DNA from: Sphingobacteriales bacterium
Lineage (GTDB): Bacteria > Bacteroidota > Bacteroidia > Chitinophagales > LD1
Assembly (NCBI GenBank): GCA_018262795.1
Contig: JADFDM010000002.1
Span: 62,001-126,000, forward strand
Direction: 5' to 3'
Length of the DNA stretch: 64,000 nucleotides
In this document: piece after piece, positions 44,560 through 53,239 of the stretch
Layout of the letters: each line of letters begins with the position of its first letter
Numbering within the stretch: position 1 is the first letter of the stretch
Position numbers and translations under genes: made by a program
Notes under the pieces: model-generated
The model's database searches: none
What the model saw: only the letters and a program-made list of their open reading frames with translations
Told to the model about the DNA's origin: nothing

Positions 44560-44988
44560 TCAACGAAAAGGAGAAGCGTCAACTTTTATAGGTGGAGAAA
44601 ACCGAATTAACTCATCGGTGCTGATATTGAATACTTCAGCGTACTTGTTCAGCCTCTTATTCGATAGCTTTTTAAAGATGTGGGGGTTCAGATGTCGCTT
44701 GATAGTCCATTGCCAAAAACCGGTATAAGCTGAAAGTGTAGCCAAATCCATCATGTTCAATTCCATATAATAAAGTACGGGGCTGGCTTCGCCCTTTTTT
44801 ACTTTTTGTCGAGCGCTTTCAATATTCTGTTGTACCTCTTCCCAAGTGATGCCCAAGGCATCAGCCTTTACTTGCCATCCTCTGCTCAATGCTGTTTCAT
44901 ATTCTCCTTTTTCATTGACTGCGTAGCATACCTCTTTAGTAAACTTATCTAATGGACTGGGATCCTGAGGTATTTCGTCTTTTTTCAT
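44560..44988 (-). CDS. Small protein with an XRE-like helix-turn-helix pattern
   Basis: A 142-residue protein that I do not recognise by name. The C-terminal half (about 80-135), with DLATLSAYTGFWQWTIKRHL and then KRLNKYAEVFNISTDELIRF, has the spacing of an XRE/Cro helix-turn-helix domain, including the closing 'N-I-S-T-D-E-L' turn. The N-terminal half is helical and charged. It may be a regulator of the cluster or a non-DNA-binding adaptor using the same fold. It lies 50 bases after the StlD/DarB-like gene and 20 bases before the BtrH-like gene. No homologue was identified, so the assignment is tentative. Confidence 0.6.
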   Translation of the reverse strand: MKKDEIPQDPSPLDKFTKEVCYAVNEKGEYETALSRGWQVKADALGITWEEVQQNIESARQKVKKGEASPVLYYMELNMMDLATLSAYTGFWQWTIKRHLNPHIFKKLSNKRLNKYAEVFNISTDELIRFSPPIKVDASPFR

Positions 44989-45038
44989 GCTGTATTAGGC
45001 AAAAGTATAAGCGCTCAAAAAATTTTAAAAAGGAATTA

Positions 45039-46187
45039 TCAGCAAACGGTTAACAGGGCATAAACGTAAGAGAATCGAGCACTTTCCGGAACCATCAGCA
45101 AAAGCTTTTGTCCTTTTTGCAGTTTACGACTTTCCATTAACTCATCCACCATCAGATACACGGAGCCTGCTCCCACATTCCCCACATAGCTCAGGTTGAT
45201 ACACCATTTTTCTGCGGGTATGCCCATCCCGTTCTCTTCTAATTTAGCAGCGATTTTTTTTCGGAAAAACTCACTTGAAATGTGTGGGATAAAGTAGTCC
45301 ACTTCATTCACGCTAAACTTCTTTTTATCCAATATTTTTTTTAGTGTTTCATACCCTAATTGTACAATGTGCTTATCTAAAAGTTTCACATCTTGCTTCA
45401 TGCTCAAGGTGCTATTCATCGCTATTTCGTGCGAGGTGAAATCCATATAGCTCTTCAAGGTGCCATCGGGTTGTTTTTCGCTGGCCATATACATACAAGT
45501 TTCCACCTGATGAGCATACGAGGCACTTTCTATCCATTCTATTCTAAGGCTAACTCCTTCTGTGTTGGGTTTATTACTCACCAGAAACGCACCGGCACCG
45601 TCTGAAAGCATCCAGCGAAGGAAGTCCTTATCAAAAGAAAGAATAGGGTTTTCCTGTAACATCGCCAACTGCTTCGCTTCATCTTCAAACGTATCGGCAG
45701 AAAGCACGCGCGATACCCTTTCTGAACCGGTGACTACTGCTTTTTGAGCGCCTCCACTTTTTATTGACAGATAAGCATATTTCAGGGCATACATCCCCGC
45801 ACAGCAATTTGCAGCAGGTGAAATTACTTCAATGGCTTCCGTATCGGGCAACCATCCGTGAATCATCACGGCATGGGAAGGCATCATTTGGTCAGGGGAG
45901 GAAGTGCCACAGGAAAGTAAGTCCACTTCTTTTATTTCATTAGGGTCAGCTTCAAAAAGATTTTTGATGGCGAGTGCCGCCATTTGTGCATTGGTGTGAG
46001 TGGGGATCCCACCTTTTTTAAGCGCATAAAATCTTCGCTTAATGCCGTTGTTGCGAAGCACAATAGCTTTCGACTTGCTTTTTCTTCCATTTATCAAACC
46101 CATGTATTCTTCCATCTCTTCGTTAGAGACAGGTTGGTTAGGGAAAAAATGGGCTGTTCGTGTTATGTAAACCTCACTCAATGACAT
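45039..46187 (-). CDS. StlD/DarB-like 3-oxoacyl-ACP synthase III
   Basis: A 382-residue KAS III-fold enzyme. The N-terminus (FPNQPVSNEEMEEYMGLINGR and LRNNGIKRRFYAL) matches the StlD/DarB group that joins two acyl units in dialkylresorcinol biosynthesis. The nucleophile is C129 (ANCCAGM), the His is in FIPHISSEFF and the Asn in YVGNVGAGS, so the KAS III triad is complete. It is the first gene of the cluster and probably starts or joins acyl chains. No DarA-like aromatase lies in the window, so a resorcinol product is not assured. A -7 element lies 58 bases upstream of its ATG. Confidence 0.88.
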   Translation of the reverse strand: MSLSEVYITRTAHFFPNQPVSNEEMEEYMGLINGRKSKSKAIVLRNNGIKRRFYALKKGGIPTHTNAQMAALAIKNLFEADPNEIKEVDLLSCGTSSPDQMMPSHAVMIHGWLPDTEAIEVISPAANCCAGMYALKYAYLSIKSGGAQKAVVTGSERVSRVLSADTFEDEAKQLAMLQENPILSFDKDFLRWMLSDGAGAFLVSNKPNTEGVSLRIEWIESASYAHQVETCMYMASEKQPDGTLKSYMDFTSHEIAMNSTLSMKQDVKLLDKHIVQLGYETLKKILDKKKFSVNEVDYFIPHISSEFFRKKIAAKLEENGMGIPAEKWCINLSYVGNVGAGSVYLMVDELMESRKLQKGQKLLLMVPESARFSYVYALLTVC

Positions 46188-46605
46188 TCTGCTTTTAATT
46201 ATGCGACCCCTATGCTTACTCTTTTTTCAAAATACGAGGCGCGGCAAATATAACATGCCACCGCAAAAAGTTCTGAAAATTATTGCTAATGCTAAGATAG
46301 TTTCGTTCAGTTGGTCGCCATCTGTTGGTGTAATGTAGTGATATCATGAATTATTATCTGGTCTAAGAGGTTGTTTGGAGATAATCAAAAGTGGAGAGGA
46401 GAACGCTTCATTGTGAGCGTTTTTATATAATTGCATATAGGAGAATTGCGAATTTCAAGACTATTCTTAACAAGCAAGCTACTTCGCTTTGCTCTGTATA
46501 TTTTTTTGTGGAATACTGACAAATGATTCATCCATCATTTCTGTAAGGAAAACGAAAAAATCGTTTTTTTTTAAGACCGTTAAAGTTTTAAGTTTACTAC
46601 CGCTG
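46188..46605. other. Gene-free interval between divergent genes
   Basis: 418 bases between the ketosynthase cluster and the caspase-TPR gene. It contains the cluster promoter element at 46245-46252. TAAGTTTA at 46589-46596 is a near-match to the -7 consensus close to the caspase gene start, without a -33 element. Confidence 0.5.
46245..46252 (-). promoter_or_regulatory. -7 element of the ketosynthase cluster
   Basis: TATATTTG on the minus strand exactly matches TAnnTTTG, placing transcription start about 50 bases before the first gene of the cluster. No TTG is found at the expected -33 position. Confidence 0.5.
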
Positions 46606-49600
46606 ATGAAACGCCTATACTTTATAATTTTTGCACTTGGTTTACTTGCCACAGCAATGGCACAAGCTGATGGACAGCGCGGGGCAGTAGTCACCAACAC
46701 AACTCCCGCCCCCACTGGAAAGGTATATGCGTTAGTAGTCGGCATTTCGAAATACAGCCAAGTGGTGGAGTTGAAATATGCCAACCGGGATGCCGATGCC
46801 TTTGTGGATTTTCTGGAGTCGAAAGCAGGGGGAAGTGTGCCGCCTGACAACATTAAAAAGTACACCGATCAGGATGCTACCCGCGCCAATATCTTCGATG
46901 AACTGTATTATCTCAAGTCTATTATTCAACCAGGCGACTTACTCTATTTTTATTTTGCGGGACATGGGGATATAGAGCAAGACTTGTCGGAAGGGGAAGA
47001 TGCCTTACTGCTGCTGGCAAAATCATTACCAAAAAACTATCTGAGCGGAAGCGAATTTATTGAGTTGGATAAACTGCGATCCTACATCAGCAACTTTGCT
47101 AAGAAGGGGGTAAATGTGGTGTTTATTGCCGATGCCTGCCACAGTGGCGCGATGTTGAGCGGAGGTGCCAGCGGAAGAGAAAGAACTCTTCATGCATTGG
47201 AAGAAACATGGGGAAATGAAATTAAGTTCCTTTCCTGTCAGCCCAATGAAGTGAGTGAGGAAAATACAAAGTGGGGAGGTGGTCGCGGCATCTTTTCATA
47301 CACTTTAGAAGAAGGGTTAAAAGGATTAGCCGATAAGAACGGAGATAGTGTAGTAACGGTAGGAGAGATTAAACGATACCTCGAATCGGAAGTAGCGAGG
47401 CAAACAGATGATTCGCAGAACCCGGACGTAAGAGGCGATCCTAAACGAGCCATTGCCAAAGTGGATATGGATGTGTTGCTGGCTTTAAGAAGTGAAAAGC
47501 AGAAAGCGCTGCCACAAATGATAGCCATGAACACCGGGCGATCAGCAGAGGATAATTTATTAGCTAAAGCCTCTCCGGAGGTGAAGGAAATATATCATCA
47601 ATTTACCACTGCCATTGATAAAGGAGATTTACTGCATCCGGAAGGAAGTTCAGCAATGGATTTATTTAATCAACTGAGCAAATTGGAGGCTCCTGCTGAA
47701 CTGAAGCGAGTGGCAAAACGCAATTTTGTTTCTTCTCTTCAGGATGGAGCGATGTTATTTATCCAAAATCAGTTAGGAGGAAAAAAGGATGTGGACGACT
47801 TTAACGAGAAGGTGGTGAATGAACAGTTAGCGAAGTGGAATTCAGCGATCGAAAATTTAGGGGCAGCGATTCATATACTGGGAGAAGATCACTACTTAAC
47901 TCCATCGTACAAGGCTCGCAAATTATATCTTGAGGCGTATGTATTGTATTTTAAAATCAGCAGTTATACCAGAGAATACACCACAGCCAATCGCGATTCA
48001 TGTATTGAGAAATTAGAACAGGCGGTGCAATTAGAAGAGAATGCCAGCTATGCTTATTATTTATTGGGAGAGGTTTACTCTTATGTGGGCAGAGAGCAAA
48101 AGGCGATACTCAATTATGAGAAATATTTGAAACTAAATCCGAATGACGGATATGCTTTTATCAATTTAGCTTCGCTGGCGCGCAGAGAGGGCAACCTGAA
48201 AAGAGCAGACAGTTTGGTAGCCGTTGCGGTGAAAGTAGGCTCTACTCTTAAAGACGAATTTACCGATTATGTAGCCGGTTATTATTACAACTGGGAAGAC
48301 TATGACAGTGCGAAAGTGTATTACAAAAAGGCTATCGAATATAATCCTAAACTGATGAGCTCGTATCTGAACCTCGGAGTAATTACGAAGATGGAGAAAG
48401 ATTACACCAATGCCGAAAAGTATTACTTGAAAGCATTAGAGATTGACTCTACTTATGCCTGGGCCTATAATAATTTAGCGAATGTGTATTCCGTACTTAA
48501 GAAGCCTGAAAAAGCGATTGAATATTACGCGAAGGCTATCCGCTACGATTCTTCCTATCATGTGGCCATCACTAATCTTGCTATACAGTATGAAAATATG
48601 AAGGAATATGACAAGGCTAATCGTTTGTACCACCTTTCCAAATCCATCGAACCTTATTATTCTAGCACCTACTACGGCATCGGAAATATTCATTATAACC
48701 GGGCTAATTACGACTCTGCTATTCTGTATTATTATTACTGCACTCGCTTAGATACCGGAGATGCGAAAGCCTATTACTGGTTGGGTAAATCATACGAAAT
48801 GAAAAAGGATGTAGAGGATGCTTTGTATTACTACCAAGAGGCCACCGCGCACGATACCGCTTATGCTGCTGCTTGGAACGCTATCGGGAATGTGTATTAC
48901 AATCAGAAGGAGTATGATAAAGCAATATTGTATTATAGCATGGCGGTGGTCATAGATACTGCAGAGGCTGCTTATTGGACAAATTTGGGAAAGGCCTATC
49001 AGTATTCGGATAGCGTGGATCTTGCTCTAAGGATTTTCACCAACAAGGCACTGCGAATAGATTCTACCTATTCGACTCCTTATATTCAAATAGGGAATAT
49101 CTTTTACGACAGCAGTGAATATAAATTAGCAGCCGGGTATTATCTAAAGGCCTTGCATTTCGACAGCACCTCTGTTACCGCACTTTATAATTTGGGTTTG
49201 ATATGCGATAACCTACACCAATACGATACTTCTATTTATTACTATCGGAAAGTTTTGAAATTAGATTCGACTTATTTAAATGCTTACAGTTCCTTAGCCG
49301 AAGCTTATAATAAGCTTCAACAAAATGACAGCAGCAAGTATTATTATCTGCTCTCTTTAAAGTATGATACAACTTTTAGCCGCGATGTTTACTACAATCT
49401 GGGCAACATCTGTTATTTGCAAAAGGATTCAGCGGATGCGGTGAAGTATTTTAAAAAGGTGTTGGAGCGCACGGAGGATGCTATCACCAGTTATATGCTG
49501 GGTACGGTATATCAGGAGGGGGGTAATTTTGAGGAGGCGCGTAAATGGTATCTGCCCATTGAAAATGATAAAGTATTCAGACCCTATGTGCTTTCTCAAT

Positions 49601-50097
49601 ACGGCTATATGGAAGAATTGGATAGCAACTATGAGAAATCGCTTGATTATTACAAGCAGTCATTAAGCCTAGATTCGGCATCTGTTTATTCATGGCTGCG
49701 GATTGGTTATTTGCTCGGTTATTATTTGAAGAACCCACAGGAAGGCAAACTTTACATTGATGTCGCCTTACTTTTAGACACTGCGAATAAAAACCAGAGC
49801 TATACCTACATGGCCAGCAATTACTTTTTGATGGGCGACACTGCCACTTCCTTACAATGGTATTTCAAAGCAATTGAAAAAAATCCGAACGACTTGCAGG
49901 CTGTCTATAATATTGGATGTATTTACTCCCTTACAGGGAATCCAACAGAAGCCTTAAAGTATCTGGAGAAGAGTTTTATGCAGGGGTACGATAACTTCGA
50001 TCATATAGCCATAGATACCGATCTCGACAATATCCGAAATCTGAAGGAGTTCAAAGCGCTGGTGAGCAAATACAAAGCGAAGAAGAAGAAAGGATAA
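46606..50097 (+). CDS. Exported caspase-like protease with long TPR array
   Basis: An 1163-residue protein. A Sec signal peptide (MKRLYFIIFALGLLATAMAQA) is followed by a peptidase C14 (caspase/orthocaspase) domain at about 38-290. The dyad is H120 in YFAGHGDIEQ and C178 in IADACHSGAM. A linker of about 150 residues precedes at least 15 TPR-like 34-residue repeats (about 470-1140), unusually rich in paired Tyr (YYxKAL, YYYYC). Such proteins occur in Bacteroidota and cyanobacteria, but roles are mostly unknown. An in-frame start at 46489 would bury the signal peptide and is rejected. No T9SS domain is present, so it should be periplasmic. It is monocistronic. Confidence 0.85.
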   Translation: MKRLYFIIFALGLLATAMAQADGQRGAVVTNTTPAPTGKVYALVVGISKYSQVVELKYANRDADAFVDFLESKAGGSVPPDNIKKYTDQDATRANIFDELYYLKSIIQPGDLLYFYFAGHGDIEQDLSEGEDALLLLAKSLPKNYLSGSEFIELDKLRSYISNFAKKGVNVVFIADACHSGAMLSGGASGRERTLHALEETWGNEIKFLSCQPNEVSEENTKWGGGRGIFSYTLEEGLKGLADKNGDSVVTVGEIKRYLESEVARQTDDSQNPDVRGDPKRAIAKVDMDVLLALRSEKQKALPQMIAMNTGRSAEDNLLAKASPEVKEIYHQFTTAIDKGDLLHPEGSSAMDLFNQLSKLEAPAELKRVAKRNFVSSLQDGAMLFIQNQLGGKKDVDDFNEKVVNEQLAKWNSAIENLGAAIHILGEDHYLTPSYKARKLYLEAYVLYFKISSYTREYTTANRDSCIEKLEQAVQLEENASYAYYLLGEVYSYVGREQKAILNYEKYLKLNPNDGYAFINLASLARREGNLKRADSLVAVAVKVGSTLKDEFTDYVAGYYYNWEDYDSAKVYYKKAIEYNPKLMSSYLNLGVITKMEKDYTNAEKYYLKALEIDSTYAWAYNNLANVYSVLKKPEKAIEYYAKAIRYDSSYHVAITNLAIQYENMKEYDKANRLYHLSKSIEPYYSSTYYGIGNIHYNRANYDSAILYYYYCTRLDTGDAKAYYWLGKSYEMKKDVEDALYYYQEATAHDTAYAAAWNAIGNVYYNQKEYDKAILYYSMAVVIDTAEAAYWTNLGKAYQYSDSVDLALRIFTNKALRIDSTYSTPYIQIGNIFYDSSEYKLAAGYYLKALHFDSTSVTALYNLGLICDNLHQYDTSIYYYRKVLKLDSTYLNAYSSLAEAYNKLQQNDSSKYYYLLSLKYDTTFSRDVYYNLGNICYLQKDSADAVKYFKKVLERTEDAITSYMLGTVYQEGGNFEEARKWYLPIENDKVFRPYVLSQYGYMEELDSNYEKSLDYYKQSLSLDSASVYSWLRIGYLLGYYLKNPQEGKLYIDVALLLDTANKNQSYTYMASNYFLMGDTATSLQWYFKAIEKNPNDLQAVYNIGCIYSLTGNPTEALKYLEKSFMQGYDNFDHIAIDTDLDNIRNLKEFKALVSKYKAKKKKG

Positions 50098-50128
50098 AAA
50101 TTATTCCTCCTTACACATAGTGTTTATT

Positions 50129-50662
50129 TTACTTCTCCGGGTCGGCTTCTTCTTTCTTAAAATCTAATGAAACAGAATTGACGCAATAGCGCACTCCTGT
50201 TTCAGTGGGGCCATCATCGAAAATATGGCCTAGATGCGAGCCGCACCGGGCACATAAAATTTCAGTGCGGATCATTCCGTGTGATTTGTCGGTCTTCGTT
50301 TTAATATGCCCACCTGCTACTTCGCGATCGAAACTGGGCCAACCGCAGCGCGAATCAAATTTCATATCAGATGTAAACAGTTCATTGCCACAAGCCGCAC
50401 ATACATACACTCCCTTCTCTTTGTTTAGGTAATACTTCCCGGTAAAAGGCGCTTCGGTGCCAGCTTCGCGCAATACCGAATATTGATTGGGTGTCAAAAT
50501 CTTTTTCCACTCTTCTTCTGAGTGTTCCACTTTCGTTGTGTCCTTGTTATCGCTCATGGTAATTTGTTTCTCTGGTAATTGTTTATCGGTTTTGAAATCT
50601 TGTTGTCCGCAGGAATGGAGGGCAGTGCCAGCCAATACAAAAATTAAAATACTTGCTTTCAT
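50129..50662 (-). CDS. msrB: Peptide-methionine (R)-S-oxide reductase, lipoprotein
   Basis: A 177-residue MsrB that reduces the R-form of methionine sulfoxide in oxidised proteins. The N-terminus is a lipoprotein signal (LAGTALHSC-GQQ), so the enzyme is tethered to the envelope. The MsrB domain (about 50-170) has two zinc-binding CxxC motifs (CAACG and CARCG), SRCGWPSF, and the catalytic Cys in RYCVNSVSLDF (usual form RYCINSASL). The start at 50662 is chosen because it gives the signal peptide; an upstream in-frame ATG adds 13 residues. It is monocistronic and convergent with the caspase gene. Confidence 0.93.
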   Translation of the reverse strand: MKASILIFVLAGTALHSCGQQDFKTDKQLPEKQITMSDNKDTTKVEHSEEEWKKILTPNQYSVLREAGTEAPFTGKYYLNKEKGVYVCAACGNELFTSDMKFDSRCGWPSFDREVAGGHIKTKTDKSHGMIRTEILCARCGSHLGHIFDDGPTETGVRYCVNSVSLDFKKEEADPEK

Positions 50663-50748
50663 CGTCCGAGATTTGCTATTTAGTCGCTGAATACAACGCA
50701 AACTTACAGGTATCTGAATGCCTAACAGTTTTTTAATTTCATTGTTCT

Positions 50749-51312
50749 ATGTTCAATAAAGTTTCTTCTTACCTGCGGCAGATAGCCGGGCTTAAAACAT
50801 CCCTTGCCGCCCTGTTATTTTATAGTTTTTTTGGTTTTTACATTATGCCACATGGTGCCAAAATGGTTTCAATGTTTGCCGGGAAACCGGTGCAGTTATT
50901 TGACCTTCAGTTCTGCTATTCTCCCTCACAGGCAATGGAAATACTTTCAGACTATAATGAACCCGCCCGAAAGTTTGCCGCCACCTTTAGCTATTTAGCC
51001 GATACCGTGTATCCCGTAGCCTACACCTTTCTGTTTGTAATGGCTTTGGCTTGGGTGTTTAAGAATATTCGCAATTTGCCCCCTTTGTATCAGCACATTC
51101 ATTTGTTCCCTGTGTTGGCAGCGGTGGCAGATTTAATAGAGAATGCTTTTGTGGGAGCAATGATGCATAGCTACCCCGACATCAGCGATAGCATCGTATA
51201 TACGGCTTCTTTTTTCACTTCTGCCAAGTGGTGTTTGGTAGCGCTGCAAACTATTATTTTAGTTGGCGGCATTGTTCAACTGCTGGTACAGCGTTTTCAG
51301 CGAAGTAAATAA
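50749..51312 (+). CDS. Four-helix membrane protein of unknown function
   Basis: A 187-residue integral membrane protein with four predicted helices (about 17-35, 82-105, 117-137 and 158-178). The first periplasmic loop of about 45 residues (VQLFDLQFCYSPSQAMEILSD) and paired Tyr/Pro residues (DTVYPVAYTFLFVMALAWVF) are notable. I do not recognise the family. It is the first gene in the plus-strand pair before the Wzi/RemB-like gene, which has its own promoter 27 bases after this stop, so they are separate units. Confidence 0.75.
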   Translation: MFNKVSSYLRQIAGLKTSLAALLFYSFFGFYIMPHGAKMVSMFAGKPVQLFDLQFCYSPSQAMEILSDYNEPARKFAATFSYLADTVYPVAYTFLFVMALAWVFKNIRNLPPLYQHIHLFPVLAAVADLIENAFVGAMMHSYPDISDSIVYTASFFTSAKWCLVALQTIILVGGIVQLLVQRFQRSK

Positions 51313-51338
51313 GTAGAGTAATGAAACCCTGCTGCGGC

Positions 51339-51368
51339 TTGTCAGCGAAACAAAAATTACTAAGTTTG
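51339..51368 (+). promoter_or_regulatory. Promoter of the Wzi/RemB-like gene
   Basis: TTG (51339-51341), 19 bases, TAAGTTTG (51361-51368) is an exact Bacteroidota promoter match, 25 bases before the ATG. Confidence 0.75.
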
Positions 51369-51393
51369 GTACCTTAGTTTTTATCATTTGCTT

Positions 51394-53142
51394 ATGCGGA
51401 ATATCTTGATTATTGCACTTGCGCTGGCCACTTCATTGATGGCATATTCGCAAGGAACCTTTATTCCGCTCGGCTCTGATGCTTACAACATCATTGACCG
51501 GATGGATATAAAATACAGCAAAATACTTCCGGTGACTCACACAGGCGATCAACCCTATTTTCGGGGAAAGGCTGCCAACTTTGCCGAGACGCTGCTGCTT
51601 TCCAATCTCCGCTTCAATAAAGTGCAGCAGTATCAATTAAAATGGCTGGTGGATGAAGATGCGGATTGGTTAGACAGCCTCACCAGCAAAACCCGCAGGC
51701 CTCTATGGAAGTTTTACAGAGAGCCGGCCAGTTTTCTTCATGTTACCTCTAAAAAGAAAAATTTATTTGACATCCGACTCAACCCTGTGTTCGATTTGAA
51801 AGTGGGAGTGGAGTCGTACGATAAGCGCTTTGTTTTCTCCAGTGTGCGCGGTCTTGAAGTACGCGGAAATATTAAGCGGATTTTTAGTTTTTACTTCAAT
51901 GTGTTGGGCAATGCGGCCCGCTTGCCGCATTATGTAGAGAATAAAATCAACAGCCGAAAGTATAAGAACATTGACGGGATAGACGATTACCTCTATGTGC
52001 CGGGGCAGAGTTATTGGAAGGATTATTCCTCCAAGATATTTAAGTTCAATGATGGGATTGATTACTTCGATGCACGGGGGTATATCAACGTAAACGTGTT
52101 GAAGTATATCAACGTTTCGTTTGGACGCGATAAATTCTTTATTGGCAACGGGCAGCGCTCCTTCTTCCTCTCCGATAATTCAGCCCCTTATCTTTTTCTG
52201 CGCACCGACATTGCTTTCTGGCGGGTAAAGTACACCAGTTTGCTGGCCGAGTTGAATGGCCAATACGTTCGCGGAGTTGACAATCTGCTTCCCAAAAAAT
52301 ATATGGCGGTGCATCATCTGAGCATACAAGCTACTCACTATCTCAACTTCGGATTGTTTGAAGGAGTGGTGTCGCAGCGCAGCAATCACTTTGAATTGCA
52401 ATATTTGAATCCGATTATTTTCTATCGGGCTGTAGAGCACGCTATCGGCAGCCCCGATAACGTGTTGCTGGGAATAGATCTCAAGGTAAATCTGTTTAAC
52501 CACTTACAGTTTTACAGTCAGTTTGTGCTCGATGAATTTAACTTCAAGAATTTCACTAAACACAATGGTTGGTGGGCAAACAAGTGGGCGCTGCAAGTGG
52601 GTCTTAAATACATAGACATTGTGCCGAATTTGGATGCGCAGTTTGAGTTTAACATGGCGCGTCCGTTTATCTATACTCACGGGGCAGGTATTAACTACAG
52701 TAACTACAATCAGCCTTTGGCACATCCGCTTGGAGCTAATTTTTACGAAGCTATTATCAACTTACATTATCAACCTATCCCACAGTTTGCTATGAACCTG
52801 AAATACATGGTGGCTCGCGTGGGGGATGATACTTTGAAAAACGGAGCACTGACCAATTACGGGGGCGATATTCTTCGCAACACCAATGGCGGCACTACGG
52901 TAACGCAGGAATACAATAACAAGATAGGGCAAGGTGCTCGCGGCACCGTTAACTACTTTCACTTTACGGCCAGCTACCAGCCCTGGCATAATATCTATGT
53001 AGAAACTGAAATGATTTACCGCAGCAAGGGTAGTCAAAAGCCGCAAAACCCCGCATCGGTAGCGCTACTGCAAGATGAATCTTCCTTTGTTTTTCTACTG
53101 GGAGTGCGAATGAATATTGGTATGCGGAAGTATGAGTTTTAG
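51394..53142 (+). CDS. Wzi/RemB-like outer-membrane beta-barrel protein
   Basis: A 582-residue outer-membrane protein. It has a signal peptide (about 1-19, ending in AYSQG), then a short N-terminal domain (about 20-120) and a barrel. The segment ISVSFGRD-like YINVSFGRDKFFIGNGQRS and the Tyr/Phe-rich alternating strands resemble the capsule-assembly Wzi family and RemB, a gliding-associated protein of Flavobacterium johnsoniae. The resemblance is from recall and not proven. A role in surface polysaccharide attachment or motility is possible. Start: ATG at 51394, six bases after a TTG that is in frame but would lengthen the signal only slightly. Confidence 0.75.
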   Translation: MRNILIIALALATSLMAYSQGTFIPLGSDAYNIIDRMDIKYSKILPVTHTGDQPYFRGKAANFAETLLLSNLRFNKVQQYQLKWLVDEDADWLDSLTSKTRRPLWKFYREPASFLHVTSKKKNLFDIRLNPVFDLKVGVESYDKRFVFSSVRGLEVRGNIKRIFSFYFNVLGNAARLPHYVENKINSRKYKNIDGIDDYLYVPGQSYWKDYSSKIFKFNDGIDYFDARGYINVNVLKYINVSFGRDKFFIGNGQRSFFLSDNSAPYLFLRTDIAFWRVKYTSLLAELNGQYVRGVDNLLPKKYMAVHHLSIQATHYLNFGLFEGVVSQRSNHFELQYLNPIIFYRAVEHAIGSPDNVLLGIDLKVNLFNHLQFYSQFVLDEFNFKNFTKHNGWWANKWALQVGLKYIDIVPNLDAQFEFNMARPFIYTHGAGINYSNYNQPLAHPLGANFYEAIINLHYQPIPQFAMNLKYMVARVGDDTLKNGALTNYGGDILRNTNGGTTVTQEYNNKIGQGARGTVNYFHFTASYQPWHNIYVETEMIYRSKGSQKPQNPASVALLQDESSFVFLLGVRMNIGMRKYEF

Positions 53143-53239
53143 AAGAATATAGGATAGATATTAGAAGAAAGATGTTAGACGAAAGACAACAGACTTCTAA
53201 CTTTTAATTACTAACTACTCTCTACTTATTTATTACTCA

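Noticed and set aside
38932-46187. Cluster considered as primary fatty-acid synthesis genes
   Set aside because: fabD, fabG, fabZ and acpP are absent, one KAS is inactive, and the KAS III is of StlD/DarB type, so a specialised role is favoured.
46489-46605. N-terminal extension of the caspase-TPR protein
   Set aside because: It would place 39 extra residues before a clear signal peptide; the ATG at 46606 fits export.
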